DNA of 64,000 nucleotides from JANQNX01 sp965601665 (GCA_965601665.1 OZ271833.1:1054001-1118000), one strand, 5' to 3'; positions 8,202-17,550 are shown, counted from the first letter of the stretch. Made by a program: numbers and translations. Notes: generated from the sequence alone by a model not told the origin.

Positions 8202-9109
8202 GCTTCGCTCCTTCTTCTTGACCAATGGCCTGCCAGTATGACGCCACTAATATTATGCCAGATGCTGAATAACACCCCGGGTAATGCTGCAGCTGCAGAA
8301 AAATACTGGTTGGCTAGTACAAGACCCAAGCCTGAATTTTGCATACCCACTTCAATCGCGATGGTTTTTGCAGACTGGATATCGTCTGTCAGCAATCGCG
8401 CAAGCCAGTAACCACTGAGTAGTCCGATTACATTATGCAAGACAACCGCAAAGGCCACTAACAAGCTCAATTGCGGCAGATATGCCTGATTGCGCGCGAC
8501 AATAACACCGATAATCAGAATTACACATAGCATGGATAAAGCCGGCAGCAAGACCCTAACAGGTTTAAGCCTGCTATGAAAAAAATGATTAACAAGGACA
8601 CCCATGGTCACCGGTAAGAGAATAATCAGCAACAGACTTTTAGCCATCATCAATACAGGCACATCAATACTCTTATCTACATAAGTATAAGTCAGCAATG
8701 GCGTCATTATTACAGCCAGGATTGTTGAAACAAATGTTAGCGTAATCGACAGGGCAACGTTACCTCTGGCGAGATAACAGATGACATTCGAGGCCGTACC
8801 ACCTGGACAGCTCCCGATCAGGATCAATCCAAGGGTCATGGGCAATGGTAATGACAGCAGTGTTGCGATTAGCCAGGCAATGAATGGCATCAGCATGTAT
8901 TGCAAGCAAAGACCAATAAGGACAAGGCCTGGCTGCCTGAAAACAAGCCTGAAGTCACTAACACTTAATGTAAGCCCCATTGCAAACATCACCAGCCCCA
9001 GCAGTGGAACAATGGCCGCGGCATAACCGGACAGCACATCGGGAAAAACAATGGAAAATGCTGTCATCAGTAACGCAGCTAGCGGAAATAGCAATAATGA
9101 ACTGTACAT
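8198..9109 (-). CDS. Bile acid:sodium symporter (BASS) family transporter
   Basis: About 303 residues with nine to ten hydrophobic helices. The family hallmark G-S-C-P-G-G-T-A-S-N lies near residue 100 (unwound sodium-site helix). A second crossover, E-V-G-M-Q-N-S-G-L-G, lies near 255. BASS proteins import organic anions such as bile acids, pyruvate or pantoate with Na+; the substrate here cannot be read from sequence. ATG 9109 is chosen over an upstream TTG at 9142 because the first membrane segment follows directly. It is coupled to the downstream lipoprotein (ATGA) and divergent from the dehydrogenase gene at 9180. Confidence 0.88.
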   Translation of the reverse strand: MYSSLLLFPLAALLMTAFSIVFPDVLSGYAAAIVPLLGLVMFAMGLTLSVSDFRLVFRQPGLVLIGLCLQYMLMPFIAWLIATLLSLPLPMTLGLILIGSCPGGTASNVICYLARGNVALSITLTFVSTILAVIMTPLLTYTYVDKSIDVPVLMMAKSLLLIILLPVTMGVLVNHFFHSRLKPVRVLLPALSMLCVILIIGVIVARNQAYLPQLSLLVAFAVVLHNVIGLLSGYWLARLLTDDIQSAKTIAIEVGMQNSGLGLVLANQYFSAAAALPGVLFSIWHNISGVILAGHWSRRRSEA

Positions 9110-9179
9110 CGCGTGGGGTTGCAGGGATTGTCTACTATTCAAATGACGCTAAACTGTAGCAGAATATTTTGGATTTATA

Positions 9180-10946
9180 ATGATATTGAACATCTTAAGA
9201 GTATTGCTGCTATTTTGTCTGACCACGCTGTTGTCTGCATGCGTCTCCATGGGCCATACGGATTGGCTGTTATATGGTAATGATTACAACAATCAACGCT
9301 ACAGTCCCCTCACCCAGATTAATGCTAAAAATATCAGCGAACTGAAGCCGGCCTGGCGCTATAAAACAGGCAAGAAAGCCACGTTCCAGACCAACCCACT
9401 GGTAGAAAATGGCATCATGTATGTCACTACACCTTTTAACGATGTCATTGCATTGCAGGCTGATAACGGTCAGGAATTATGGCGCTATCGGCACGAACTC
9501 AAATCAGATAGCTACTGTTGTGGTCCGGCAAACAGGGGACCGGCATTACATGCAGATAAACTCTTCACAGTTACAATAGACGGTCGACTGTTGGCACTGG
9601 ACAAGCTAACTGGCGCCGTGATCTGGGACAGACCAATCACCGATCCCGGCGCTGGGAATGCTGAAGATATTATGGCCATTACCGGCATTGATAAACTGAA
9701 GGGAGCGATACAGACGGGACAAACTGGCTACAGTGCCAACCTGGCGCCGCAGGTTTTCAATGGCATGGTCTTCGTGGGTATTACTGGCGCTGGCTACGGG
9801 CTGCATCTGGAGCAGGAAGTGAATGGCGAGGCGCTGTTATCAGTTGGCAGTTTCGCAGGTGGACAGCATGGGCTACGGGGTTTTCTCATTGCCTGTGATG
9901 TTGAAACCGGTGAAGAAATCTGGCGCTGGTATAGCGTGCCAGAACAGGGCTGGGAAGGAGAATGGACTGTTGACCTCGACTACGGCCCAAGGCTTAATCG
10001 GGATATCGAAGCAGAGAAGCGTCAGTTAGCACAATACGCCGATTCATGGCGTCTCGGTGGTGGCTCCGTCTGGACTACACCGGCCATCGATCCTGAACTG
10101 GGACTGTTATATATAGGTACAGGAAATCCTTCGCCACAAATGGAAGATTCCACGCGACCGGGCGACAATCTGTATACCGTTAGCCTGGTAGCGCTGGACA
10201 TACAAACGGGCCAGGTTCGCTGGCATTATCAACAGGTCCCACACGATCGCTGGGGTTATGATGTTGCCAGCCCTCCTGTGTTGTTCGAATACGAAGAAAA
10301 CGGAAAACGTATCAAGGCTGTAGGACAAGCGAGCAAGCTTGGCTGGTTTTTCGTCCATAACAGGGAAACCGGTGATTTAATCCGCATATCTGAGCCATTT
10401 ATCAAACAGGAAAACCTGTTCGCCCTGCCATCTGAGCAGGGCACGCGCATCGTACCGGGTACACTAGGCGCGTCTTCATGGTCACCCGTGGCATTTAACC
10501 CGGAAACCAATAAAGCTTATGTCATGGGCATTTACCAGCCATCACTGTTTTTCTCAAAACAACTGACACCAAAGCCAGGCAGACCATGGCAAAGCTATAC
10601 TTTTTTCCAGAAAACAGACGAACAGGATAATGGCAACTTCACCGCAATCGACGTGCAAACCGGTAATATTGAATGGCAGCACCAGACGGATGACCCAATG
10701 GTTGGCGGCGCACTGGTGACAGCAGGAAACGTGGTATTTACCGGGGAAGGTAATGGCAATTTCGACGCATTTGATGCCAGGACAGGTGAATTATTGTGGC
10801 AATATCAAACTGAATACGGTGTAAATGCGCCCCCTATCACGTTCGAGATCGACGGCAAACAGTACATTTCCGTGGCGGCAGGTGGCAATAAACTGTATGG
10901 CTATGCCACCGGCGATGAAATTCTGACATTCGCTCTGCCCGACTAG
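9180..10946 (+). CDS. PQQ-dependent dehydrogenase-like lipoprotein
   Basis: A 588-residue eight-bladed beta-propeller of the quinoprotein alcohol dehydrogenase family. The signal peptide ends in a lipobox L-S-A-C (cysteine near 21), so the protein is probably membrane-anchored rather than soluble. It has the family opening W-x-x-Y-x-x-x-x-x-x-Q-R-Y-S-P and repeated G-x-x-x-W propeller-dock motifs. An adjacent Cys-Cys pair in C-C-G-P-A-N-R-G (near 111) matches the vicinal disulfide that contacts PQQ. No cytochrome c domain and no pqq synthesis genes are in the window. Oxidation of an alcohol or sugar is inferred; the substrate is unknown. Confidence 0.82.
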   Translation: MILNILRVLLLFCLTTLLSACVSMGHTDWLLYGNDYNNQRYSPLTQINAKNISELKPAWRYKTGKKATFQTNPLVENGIMYVTTPFNDVIALQADNGQELWRYRHELKSDSYCCGPANRGPALHADKLFTVTIDGRLLALDKLTGAVIWDRPITDPGAGNAEDIMAITGIDKLKGAIQTGQTGYSANLAPQVFNGMVFVGITGAGYGLHLEQEVNGEALLSVGSFAGGQHGLRGFLIACDVETGEEIWRWYSVPEQGWEGEWTVDLDYGPRLNRDIEAEKRQLAQYADSWRLGGGSVWTTPAIDPELGLLYIGTGNPSPQMEDSTRPGDNLYTVSLVALDIQTGQVRWHYQQVPHDRWGYDVASPPVLFEYEENGKRIKAVGQASKLGWFFVHNRETGDLIRISEPFIKQENLFALPSEQGTRIVPGTLGASSWSPVAFNPETNKAYVMGIYQPSLFFSKQLTPKPGRPWQSYTFFQKTDEQDNGNFTAIDVQTGNIEWQHQTDDPMVGGALVTAGNVVFTGEGNGNFDAFDARTGELLWQYQTEYGVNAPPITFEIDGKQYISVAAGGNKLYGYATGDEILTFALPD

Positions 10947-11079
10947 TCGTAAGCCTTTATATTTAAACGTTTTTTACTCAATAGCTGCAGGCTATCAATG
11001 CAATAAAAACATTAAAATTCCAGTAGTTTACGTGGTTGTCTATATTCTCCTCATCGAAATTTAAACCATGGAGTTAATG

Positions 11080-11829
11080 ATGTTAGAAAATATAGAAGGA
11101 AATGCGATACCTGACGTAACTTTTCGCGTCATTGAAAACGGCGACTGGAAAGATATAACCACCGACGACCTGTTTGCGGGCAAGAACGTAATCGTTTTTT
11201 CTCTGCCTGGTGCGTTTACCCCAACTTGCTCTAGCACCCACCTGCCTCGTTTTAATGAACTGGCACCAGTGTTTAAGCAGAACGGTATCGATGAAATCAT
11301 TTGTATGTCTGTAAACGACACATTCGTCATGAATGCCTGGAAAGAGAACCAGGAATCAGAAAACGTCACTGTCATTCCTGATGGTAATGGCGAGTTCACC
11401 GATGGTATGGGCATGCTGGTAAGCAAAAATGATTTGGGATTCGGCAAACGTTCATGGCGCTACTCAATGCTCGTTAAGGACAAGGTTGTCGATAAGATGT
11501 TTATTGAGCCTGAGGTTGAAGGCGACCCGTTTGAAGTCTCCGATGCGGACACCATGCTGGATTACATCAATACAAATGCTGAAAAGCCTGAGTTTGTATC
11601 ATTAATCTCTCGTAAAGGCTGCATTCACTGTGAACGCGCTCGCAAAGCGCTCGATGCCAACAATATGCCTTATGAGGAAATCGAACTGGGCCAGGGTGTC
11701 ACCAGCCGCTCACTGCGCGCAATCTCCGGCGCTACTACTACGCCACAGGTATTTATTGGTGGCAATCTGATTGGTACCGCCGATGATCTTGAAGCTTACT
11801 TGAAAGAAAAAAACAAGAAAGCCGCTTAA
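11080..11829 (+). CDS. Hybrid peroxiredoxin-glutaredoxin (Prx5-Grx)
   Basis: A 249-residue fusion. Residues 1-165 are a Prx5-type peroxiredoxin with peroxidatic C50 in P-G-A-F-T-P-T-C. Residues 170-249 are a glutaredoxin with C181-I-H-C184 and the T-T-P-Q-V-F-I-G-G motif. The layout matches the Haemophilus influenzae hybrid PGdx, which reduces hydrogen and alkyl peroxides with glutathione. ATG 11080 is preferred because GGAG at 11070-11073 is well spaced from it; in-frame ATGs lie at 11068 and 11077. A strong terminator follows at 11861. Confidence 0.93.
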   Translation: MLENIEGNAIPDVTFRVIENGDWKDITTDDLFAGKNVIVFSLPGAFTPTCSSTHLPRFNELAPVFKQNGIDEIICMSVNDTFVMNAWKENQESENVTVIPDGNGEFTDGMGMLVSKNDLGFGKRSWRYSMLVKDKVVDKMFIEPEVEGDPFEVSDADTMLDYINTNAEKPEFVSLISRKGCIHCERARKALDANNMPYEEIELGQGVTSRSLRAISGATTTPQVFIGGNLIGTADDLEAYLKEKNKKAA

Positions 11830-11860
11830 CACTTTTCCCCTACTCTCTAGTGTTAAGCCT

Positions 11861-11889
11861 GAGCCATGCGAAAGCATGGCTCTTTTTTT
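11861..11889 (+). terminator. Rho-independent terminator after prx-grx
   Basis: The 9-bp stem GAGCCATGC / GCATGGCTC with a GAAA tetraloop is followed by seven T residues. It lies 31 bp after the peroxiredoxin stop and touches the end of the convergent gene that stops at 11888. Confidence 0.93.
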
Positions 11890-12799
11890 ATTCAGAAACC
11901 AGCAATTGATAAATATCGCGACCAAGTAATTCCTCGATTGCGGCATTACTGTAATCAGGATTGCTGCTGCGAAACTCTTGCAACTCAATTTTTGCTTTAC
12001 TGTATTTACCTGCCGACAATAAAGCAGTTATTTCTTCGATAAGTCGTACTTCATGCTCTGATTGAGGTGATTTACTCGCCTGCGTTGTTCCTTGTTGGTT
12101 CTCAATAAGGCCTGGCTGCTCTTCTTCTCGTGGAAGTGTTTTCATATAGTCGGCCTGATACTCACGCGTTCTCGTTGCCGGCGTTACGCTGTCCTCTGCC
12201 AGGTCTTCCAAAATGTCAAATGATTCCCGTGCTCGTAGCCGTGGCGGGCTTTTCGCACTAGCTGGCTGTTCCAGCATAGGTTTAGCGACAGCGGCTGGTT
12301 CCCGCAGTCGTTTCTTTTCAGGTTTCACAGAGTCTGTTACTGAAGCGGGCGCAGCGTTCATTTCGCCTCTATCAGCGTCTATAGATTGGTATTCCGCTGC
12401 AGGTTCCTGCATTCGTTTCTTCTCGGGTTGAACAGAGTCTGTTACCGCGGCGGGTGCAGCGTTCATTTCGACAGACAACGCATCTATCGATCGGTTAACC
12501 TCTTCCGTCATGACTGACGTCGCAGGCTCGGATGTCTCATATTGCATGGTTGTCACAAGACTAACGGATAAGACCATGACGGCGGCAATAGACACTGGCA
12601 GCATCCACGCAGGCCGTATCACGCGTTTATGAGGTTTGTCATCTACCTCTGACAGCTCGGCCCTGGCCGCATTGAGGATATCGGCGTCGAGCCTGGCCGG
12701 CGGCAGTTGATCATTTGACTGACGATAGCGCCTGGACAGCTCCGAATCTTCACTCATCAGCTGTTCCAGTTCGTTGTCATTTTGATCAGATGTCGTCAT
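11888..12799 (-). CDS. Putative anti-sigma factor, single-pass membrane protein
   Basis: A 303-residue protein made of three parts. The first is a charged cytoplasmic N-terminal region (1-62). The second is one hydrophobic span (about 65-85, W-M-L-P-V-S-I-A-A-V-M-V-L). The third is a long, low-complexity periplasmic segment rich in P, E, K and A, ending in a possible helical domain near 250-303. An imperfect 35-residue tandem duplication covers about residues 104-170. Its start follows directly after the stop of the ECF sigma gene, and the topology fits a membrane anti-sigma factor. The usual zinc-binding H-x3-C-x2-C motif is absent, so the anti-sigma role is an inference from position. Confidence 0.6.
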   Translation of the reverse strand: MTTSDQNDNELEQLMSEDSELSRRYRQSNDQLPPARLDADILNAARAELSEVDDKPHKRVIRPAWMLPVSIAAVMVLSVSLVTTMQYETSEPATSVMTEEVNRSIDALSVEMNAAPAAVTDSVQPEKKRMQEPAAEYQSIDADRGEMNAAPASVTDSVKPEKKRLREPAAVAKPMLEQPASAKSPPRLRARESFDILEDLAEDSVTPATRTREYQADYMKTLPREEEQPGLIENQQGTTQASKSPQSEHEVRLIEEITALLSAGKYSKAKIELQEFRSSNPDYSNAAIEELLGRDIYQLLVSE

Positions 12800-13354
12800 T
12801 TAATTTCTCAATACGGACTGTAGTTTATTGATTGCATAGCGCATACGACTTTTGGCAGTTTCAATATCGACGCCGGTCACGCTGGCAATTTGTTGCAAGG
12901 ACATGCCCGTTTCCTGTTTCAGTAAAAACACCTCCAGTTGTTCAGGCGGCAAGTTGTGCAGTGTTTGGTCAAACTTACCTTTAGCCTGTTGCATTTCCAG
13001 TTCCTGCTCCGGGCTCGCTTCCATTGCCGGTTCCGCCACATCATTAACCTGCAATGACTGCCCGGCCACTACTCTGACCTGTTGTTTACGGTAATGATCG
13101 ATAAAGTGGTTGTGAGCGAGTTTGTAAAAATAACTGGAAAACCGCATGGCTTCGGTGAACCTGGAACGTGCATTAATGAGCTTCATCCAGACCTCCTGGA
13201 ACAATTCTTCCGCAATAGCCCGGTTCCTGCATAAGCGGAGCAAGTACCGAAACATCGGACCCTTATGACGGCCATAGAGCATTTCAAACGCCGCCATATC
13301 GCCGCGCGCATAACGTTGCATCAAGACCTCATCAGAATCAGTAGCACAATCCAT
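12800..13354 (-). CDS. ECF-type RNA polymerase sigma factor
   Basis: About 184 residues. Region 2 lies near 15-85, with E-E-L-F-Q-E-V-W and F-x-S-Y-F-Y-K-L-A-H-N. Region 4 is at the C-terminus, with L-P-P-E-Q-L-E-V-F and a helix-turn-helix M-S-L-Q-Q-I-A-S-V-T-G-V-D. ATG 13354 is chosen; an in-frame GTG at 13375 would lie inside a hairpin. It is placed between a VWA lipoprotein gene and a membrane protein gene on one transcript, a setting typical of envelope-sensing sigma factors. Its regulon is not visible here. Confidence 0.9.
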   Translation of the reverse strand: MDCATDSDEVLMQRYARGDMAAFEMLYGRHKGPMFRYLLRLCRNRAIAEELFQEVWMKLINARSRFTEAMRFSSYFYKLAHNHFIDHYRKQQVRVVAGQSLQVNDVAEPAMEASPEQELEMQQAKGKFDQTLHNLPPEQLEVFLLKQETGMSLQQIASVTGVDIETAKSRMRYAINKLQSVLRN

Positions 13355-13367
13355 TCTTTTTCGGTAC

Positions 13368-13388
13368 GCGGGCACCGAAGGTGCCCGC
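13368..13388 (-). promoter_or_regulatory. Intercistronic hairpin between VWA gene and sigma gene
   Basis: A perfect 9-bp stem (GCGGGCACC / GGTGCCCGC) with a 3-nt loop fills the 49-bp gap between the VWA stop and the sigma ATG. The downstream sequence on the minus strand is A-rich, not T-rich, so it is not a classic terminator. It could stop 3' decay of the first cistron or tune sigma translation. Confidence 0.5.
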
Positions 13389-13403
13389 TACTCTGCCCTG
13401 TAG

Positions 13404-15212
13404 TTAACGTTGACTATAGTTTATCGAATCCAGCTGCGTTGCGCCGGAAAGACTTAACGACTGCGCCAGGTTGACCAGCGACAGAAATTCGCCACGATAG
13501 CCGAAAGGATCGTTTCCTCTTGCATTCCTGGCCAGCTCCATAATGTCGTTGTAACTAAAGTCAACGGTGTACTTGCCACCTCTTAACTGCTGTGCAAATG
13601 CGGCGACCGCAGCGGCAAATCGAAAATTGACCGAGGCCATATTAATATCCTGTTGTATTTCAGACCGCCTGATAGGCCAGGTTAACAAACGGCTACTGTC
13701 TGCTCCGGGCTGCTTGTAGCGCACTTTTAAAAAAGCCAGTTCATCAGAAGACGCAACCGCTCCTGTTGCGATTGCATCTTGCTGATAGCGCAAAGGATCA
13801 ACGTACCCTGCCTTGCTATTGTTCAACGTCAGTTCATAGATAGCCGTCACATTATGGCCAGCACCAATTTCTCCTGCATCAACCTTGTCATTGTTGAAAT
13901 CCTCCCGGTTAAGGTGTCGATTTTCAAAACCGACCAGTCGATACTCCTTGACGTGCTGAGGATTGAATTCCACCTGTAGCTTTACATCACTGGCAACTGT
14001 CATCAACGTCGAGGTCATTTCATCTACCAGGACCTTCTGGGCTTCATTCAGAGTATCAATATAGGCATAGTTGCCATTACCCTTGTCTGCAAGTTGTTCC
14101 ATCAAGTGGTCATTGTAATTACCACGACCAAACCCGAGCGTGCTTAATGATATGCCGGTCTGTCGTTTTTGTTCGATCAAATCTATCAGCTGTTCATGGT
14201 TAACGGTGCCAACATTAAAATCACCATCAGTAGCCAGGATGACGCGATTAATTCCACCAGGGATAAACGCCTGCTCAGCAATGCTGTATGCAAGCCTGAT
14301 CCCGGCGCCGCCATTGGTACTACCACCTGCTGTAAGCTGGTCAAGTGCATGGTCAATGGTTGCAGTTTCGTTTCCCGCTGTTGGAGACAGTATTACCCCT
14401 GAAGCACCGGCATAGACAACAAGGGAAACGCGATCGTCTTTTGACAGGCGTTTGGTCAATAGCTTTAGCGAGGTTTTTAATAATCCCAGTTTGTTTGCTG
14501 ACTGCATTGATCCTGACACATCAACGAGAAATACCAGGTTGGCGTTTGGCAGGTGCTGCTGTGTAATATCCTGAGCCTTGATACCTATTTGCAACAGGTA
14601 TTTGTCATCGTGCCATGGCGCTGGCGCCAACTCCCTGGCTACGATAAAGGGTGAGCCTTTATCGTCACCGCTTTTATATTCATAAGAAAAATAATTGATG
14701 AACTCTTCAACCCGAACGGCATCATGCGGGGGAAGCTGACCACTGTTAATCATGCACCTTGCATTGGCATATGCACCCGTGTCCACATCAATACTGAATG
14801 TCGATACAGGTTCCTCTGACGCCAGTTTCACCGGGTTGTCGGTATAGTGCGCGTAGTTTTCCCGGTTAACCGGTTCTGATGCGTGGCGCATTGAGTTAAG
14901 CAGAGAATGCCCGGCATAGCCGTGTAATGCCGGGTTCGCCGTGACGGCACTACTAGAGTCTGCTGCCATATCGTATTCGGCAGTAACTCGTTGCCTTACC
15001 GTTGATTCTTGCAATCTTTCCACTGGTAACTGCTTTTTCACGGATTTTATCGGTTGTTCTTGTCTGGTAGCGACTTCTACCTCAGGGATCAATTCAACCC
15101 TTTCCTTCTGTTGTGTTTGAGGCGGTGTTTGCTCTGGCACGTCGGCCTGCATACAACCCGATAGCACCACGAGGAGCATCGTATAAACGAGCGTAAGTAA
15201 TTGTTTTAACAT
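13404..15212 (-). CDS. YfbK-like von Willebrand factor A lipoprotein
   Basis: A 602-residue protein with a type II signal peptide (lipobox L-S-G-C near 19). After a proline- and glutamate-rich linker comes the YfbK N-terminal domain with F-S-I-D-V-D-T-G-A-Y-A near 143. A VWA domain follows, with a complete metal site: D-V-S-G-S-M, a later Thr in G-G-S-T-N, and A-T-D-G-D-F-N. A DUF3520-type C-terminus follows (W-P-I-R near 540). VWA domains bind protein ligands through the metal ion; the ligand is unknown. It is first in the operon, with GGAG 6 nt before its ATG. It may be the surface-exposed sensor for the sigma factor behind it. Confidence 0.85.
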   Translation of the reverse strand: MLKQLLTLVYTMLLVVLSGCMQADVPEQTPPQTQQKERVELIPEVEVATRQEQPIKSVKKQLPVERLQESTVRQRVTAEYDMAADSSSAVTANPALHGYAGHSLLNSMRHASEPVNRENYAHYTDNPVKLASEEPVSTFSIDVDTGAYANARCMINSGQLPPHDAVRVEEFINYFSYEYKSGDDKGSPFIVARELAPAPWHDDKYLLQIGIKAQDITQQHLPNANLVFLVDVSGSMQSANKLGLLKTSLKLLTKRLSKDDRVSLVVYAGASGVILSPTAGNETATIDHALDQLTAGGSTNGGAGIRLAYSIAEQAFIPGGINRVILATDGDFNVGTVNHEQLIDLIEQKRQTGISLSTLGFGRGNYNDHLMEQLADKGNGNYAYIDTLNEAQKVLVDEMTSTLMTVASDVKLQVEFNPQHVKEYRLVGFENRHLNREDFNNDKVDAGEIGAGHNVTAIYELTLNNSKAGYVDPLRYQQDAIATGAVASSDELAFLKVRYKQPGADSSRLLTWPIRRSEIQQDINMASVNFRFAAAVAAFAQQLRGGKYTVDFSYNDIMELARNARGNDPFGYRGEFLSLVNLAQSLSLSGATQLDSINYSQR

Positions 15213-15303
15213 TTTATTCTCCTTTTATGTCTGAACTGTCCTTGTAAAGACGCAGGAGAAGGGGAAAAGGGTTAAATCATTTGGGTAATGTATTACAGGC
15301 AAT

Positions 15304-15328
15304 AAAAAAGGGCCAACAGGCCCTTTTT
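15304..15328 (-). terminator. Rho-independent terminator after pnp
   Basis: The stem GGGCC / GGCCC with an AACA loop is flanked by A5 and T5 runs, so it can work in either direction. On the minus strand it ends the rpsO-pnp transcript about 20 bp after the pnp stop. Confidence 0.85.
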
Positions 15329-15347
15329 CAGTAAATGATTGGCAATC

Positions 15348-17432
15348 TTACTCGCCGACCGCCTTCATACTAAGTCGAACGCGGCCCTGTCTATCAATTT
15401 CCAGTACCTTGACCTGGACCATCTGGCCTTCGCTGAGTTTATCGCTAACGTTCTCGACACGTTCTTCAGATATCTGGGAAATATGTACAAGCCCATCCTT
15501 GCCGGGCAGGATATTTACAAATGCACCAAAATCCATCAGCTTGGCAACGCGGCCTTCATAGATCTTGCCAACTTCAATATCTGCCGTGATTTGTTCAACA
15601 CGCTTTAATGCGTCATCACCGGCCGCTTTGTCGACTGCGGCAATCTTGACGGTGCCATCATCATCAATATCGATAGTAGCGCCAGTCTCTTCAGTGATGG
15701 CGCGTATCGTAGCACCACCTTTACCGATAACATCCCTGATCTTGTCAGGATGAATCTTGATAGTAGTAATACGTGGTGCAAATTCAGACAGTTCTTCGTT
15801 GTGCCTGGACATGACCTCGTTCATTTTGCCAAGGATATGCATGCGACCCTCCTGGGCCTGGTGCAATGCGACTTCCATTATTTCCCTGGTAATTCCATCA
15901 ATCTTGATGTCCATCTGCAGTGCCGTAATGCCTTTATCCGAACCGGCAACTTTAAAGTCCATATCGCCGAGGTGGTCCTCGTCACCCATGATGTCTGACA
16001 GGACGACGAACTTGTCACCTTCCTTGATAAGACCCATGGCGATACCTGCAACAGGCGCATGCAGTTCAACACCGGCATCCATCAAAGCGAGACTGCTACC
16101 ACAGACTGATGCCATTGAACTTGAACCGTTTGATTCCGTAATCTCTGATACAACCCGGATTGAATATGGAAATTCATCCATGTTTGGCATAACGCCAAGA
16201 ATGCCACGCTTGGCAAGACGACCATGGCCTATCTCGCGCCGTTTCGGCGAACCTACACGGCCGGTTTCATTGACACAAAATGGCGGGAAGTTGTAATGGA
16301 ACATAAAAGGTTCCTTCCGCTCACCCTCGATAGCATCGATAATCTGGGAATCGCGCTGGGTACCCAGCGTAGTGACGACCAACGCCTGCGTTTCGCCTCG
16401 TGTAAACAGTGCAGAACCATGCGTTCTTGGCAGTACGCCGGTTTCGATGGTGATGGGACGAACGGTTTTAGGATCGCGACCATCAATTCTGTCTTCACCG
16501 GATATTACGCTATGACGCACAATGTGGCTTTCCAGTGCTTCAAAGATTTCAACAATCTGACCTGCTGTCCATTGGGGTTCATCGCCCTCGGTCAATGCCT
16601 CAACGACCTGAGATTTAACCTCACTGACACGCTCCTTGCGTTCCAGCTTGTCACGAATATTGTATGCCTCGCGCAGTAAATCACTGGCCCGGTTGTTAAC
16701 CTCGTTTTCCAGTGTTTCGTCCTTTTCCGGGGCCATCCAGTCCCAGGCCTGGGTGTTGGCATCAGCAGCCAGTGCCTTGATATTGTCAATGACAACCTGG
16801 AACTGTTCATGACCGAACATGACGGCACCAAGCATGACTTCTTCAGAAAGCTGTTTTGCCTCTGACTCGACCATTAACACTGAAGTGGATGTGCCGGCGA
16901 CAACGAGGTCCAGTTCAGAGTCTTCCAACTCCTTGAAAGAAGGATTAATCAGGTACTGGCCGTTTTTATAACCGACACGTGCGGCGCCAACAGGACCGTT
17001 AAAAGGTACACCCGCCAGGGTAATCGCAGCGGATGCGCCAATAATTGCAGGCACATCGGGATCAATATCCGGATCCAGCGAAAGCACCGTGGCTATGATT
17101 TGCACTTCGTTCTTGAACTCTTTCGGAAAAAGCGGGCGTATTGGACGGTCAATCAGTCGACTGGTTAATGTTTCCTTCTCTGAAGGTCGTCCTTCCCGTT
17201 TGAAAAAACCACCCGGAATTTTGCCTGCGGCATATGTCTTTTCCTGGTAATCAACCGTTAGAGGAAAAAAGTCCTGTCCCTCCTTTGCTTCTTTCCTGGC
17301 CACGCAGGTCACCAAAACCCGCGTATCGTCCATCCCTACCAGAACAGCACCACCTGCCTGACGCGCTATCCTGCCTGTTTCCAGGAAAACATTATGATTA
17401 CCAAATGTGAATTCTTTTTTTACCACGTTCAT
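15348..17432 (-). CDS. pnp: Polynucleotide phosphorylase
   Basis: A 694-residue 3'-5' phosphorolytic exoribonuclease of the RNA degradosome. Two RNase PH domains (about 10-145 and 310-545) flank a helical domain. The second has the catalytic-site motif G-D-E-D-H-L-G-D-M-D-F-K-V-A-G. A KH domain (about 555-615, with I-G-K-G-G-A-T-I-R) and a C-terminal S1 domain (622-692) bind RNA. The length is typical. It follows rpsO with a weak terminator between them, as in E. coli, where PNPase autoregulates through this leader. Confidence 0.98.
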   Translation of the reverse strand: MNVVKKEFTFGNHNVFLETGRIARQAGGAVLVGMDDTRVLVTCVARKEAKEGQDFFPLTVDYQEKTYAAGKIPGGFFKREGRPSEKETLTSRLIDRPIRPLFPKEFKNEVQIIATVLSLDPDIDPDVPAIIGASAAITLAGVPFNGPVGAARVGYKNGQYLINPSFKELEDSELDLVVAGTSTSVLMVESEAKQLSEEVMLGAVMFGHEQFQVVIDNIKALAADANTQAWDWMAPEKDETLENEVNNRASDLLREAYNIRDKLERKERVSEVKSQVVEALTEGDEPQWTAGQIVEIFEALESHIVRHSVISGEDRIDGRDPKTVRPITIETGVLPRTHGSALFTRGETQALVVTTLGTQRDSQIIDAIEGERKEPFMFHYNFPPFCVNETGRVGSPKRREIGHGRLAKRGILGVMPNMDEFPYSIRVVSEITESNGSSSMASVCGSSLALMDAGVELHAPVAGIAMGLIKEGDKFVVLSDIMGDEDHLGDMDFKVAGSDKGITALQMDIKIDGITREIMEVALHQAQEGRMHILGKMNEVMSRHNEELSEFAPRITTIKIHPDKIRDVIGKGGATIRAITEETGATIDIDDDGTVKIAAVDKAAGDDALKRVEQITADIEVGKIYEGRVAKLMDFGAFVNILPGKDGLVHISQISEERVENVSDKLSEGQMVQVKVLEIDRQGRVRLSMKAVGE

Positions 17433-17496
17433 GGATCTTCCTACCGAGTGCTTATAAGTGATTTACTATTAAATTTGTGAGTTTCAAAAACGCCAA

Positions 17497-17514
17497 AACC
17501 CGCGAGAGCGGGTT
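17497..17514 (-). terminator. rpsO-pnp intercistronic hairpin
   Basis: The stem AACCCGC / GCGGGTT has a 4-nt loop and, on the minus strand, a short T run (GGGTTTTGG). It sits where the E. coli operon has the partial terminator after rpsO, so some transcripts would read on into pnp. Confidence 0.7.
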
Positions 17515-17550
17515 ATGTTTTGTGGCTTACACGAAAATAAGACAAAAAAG

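Noticed and set aside
16224..16679. A 151-codon plus-strand frame inside pnp
   Set aside because: It is antisense to a fully intact polynucleotide phosphorylase gene.
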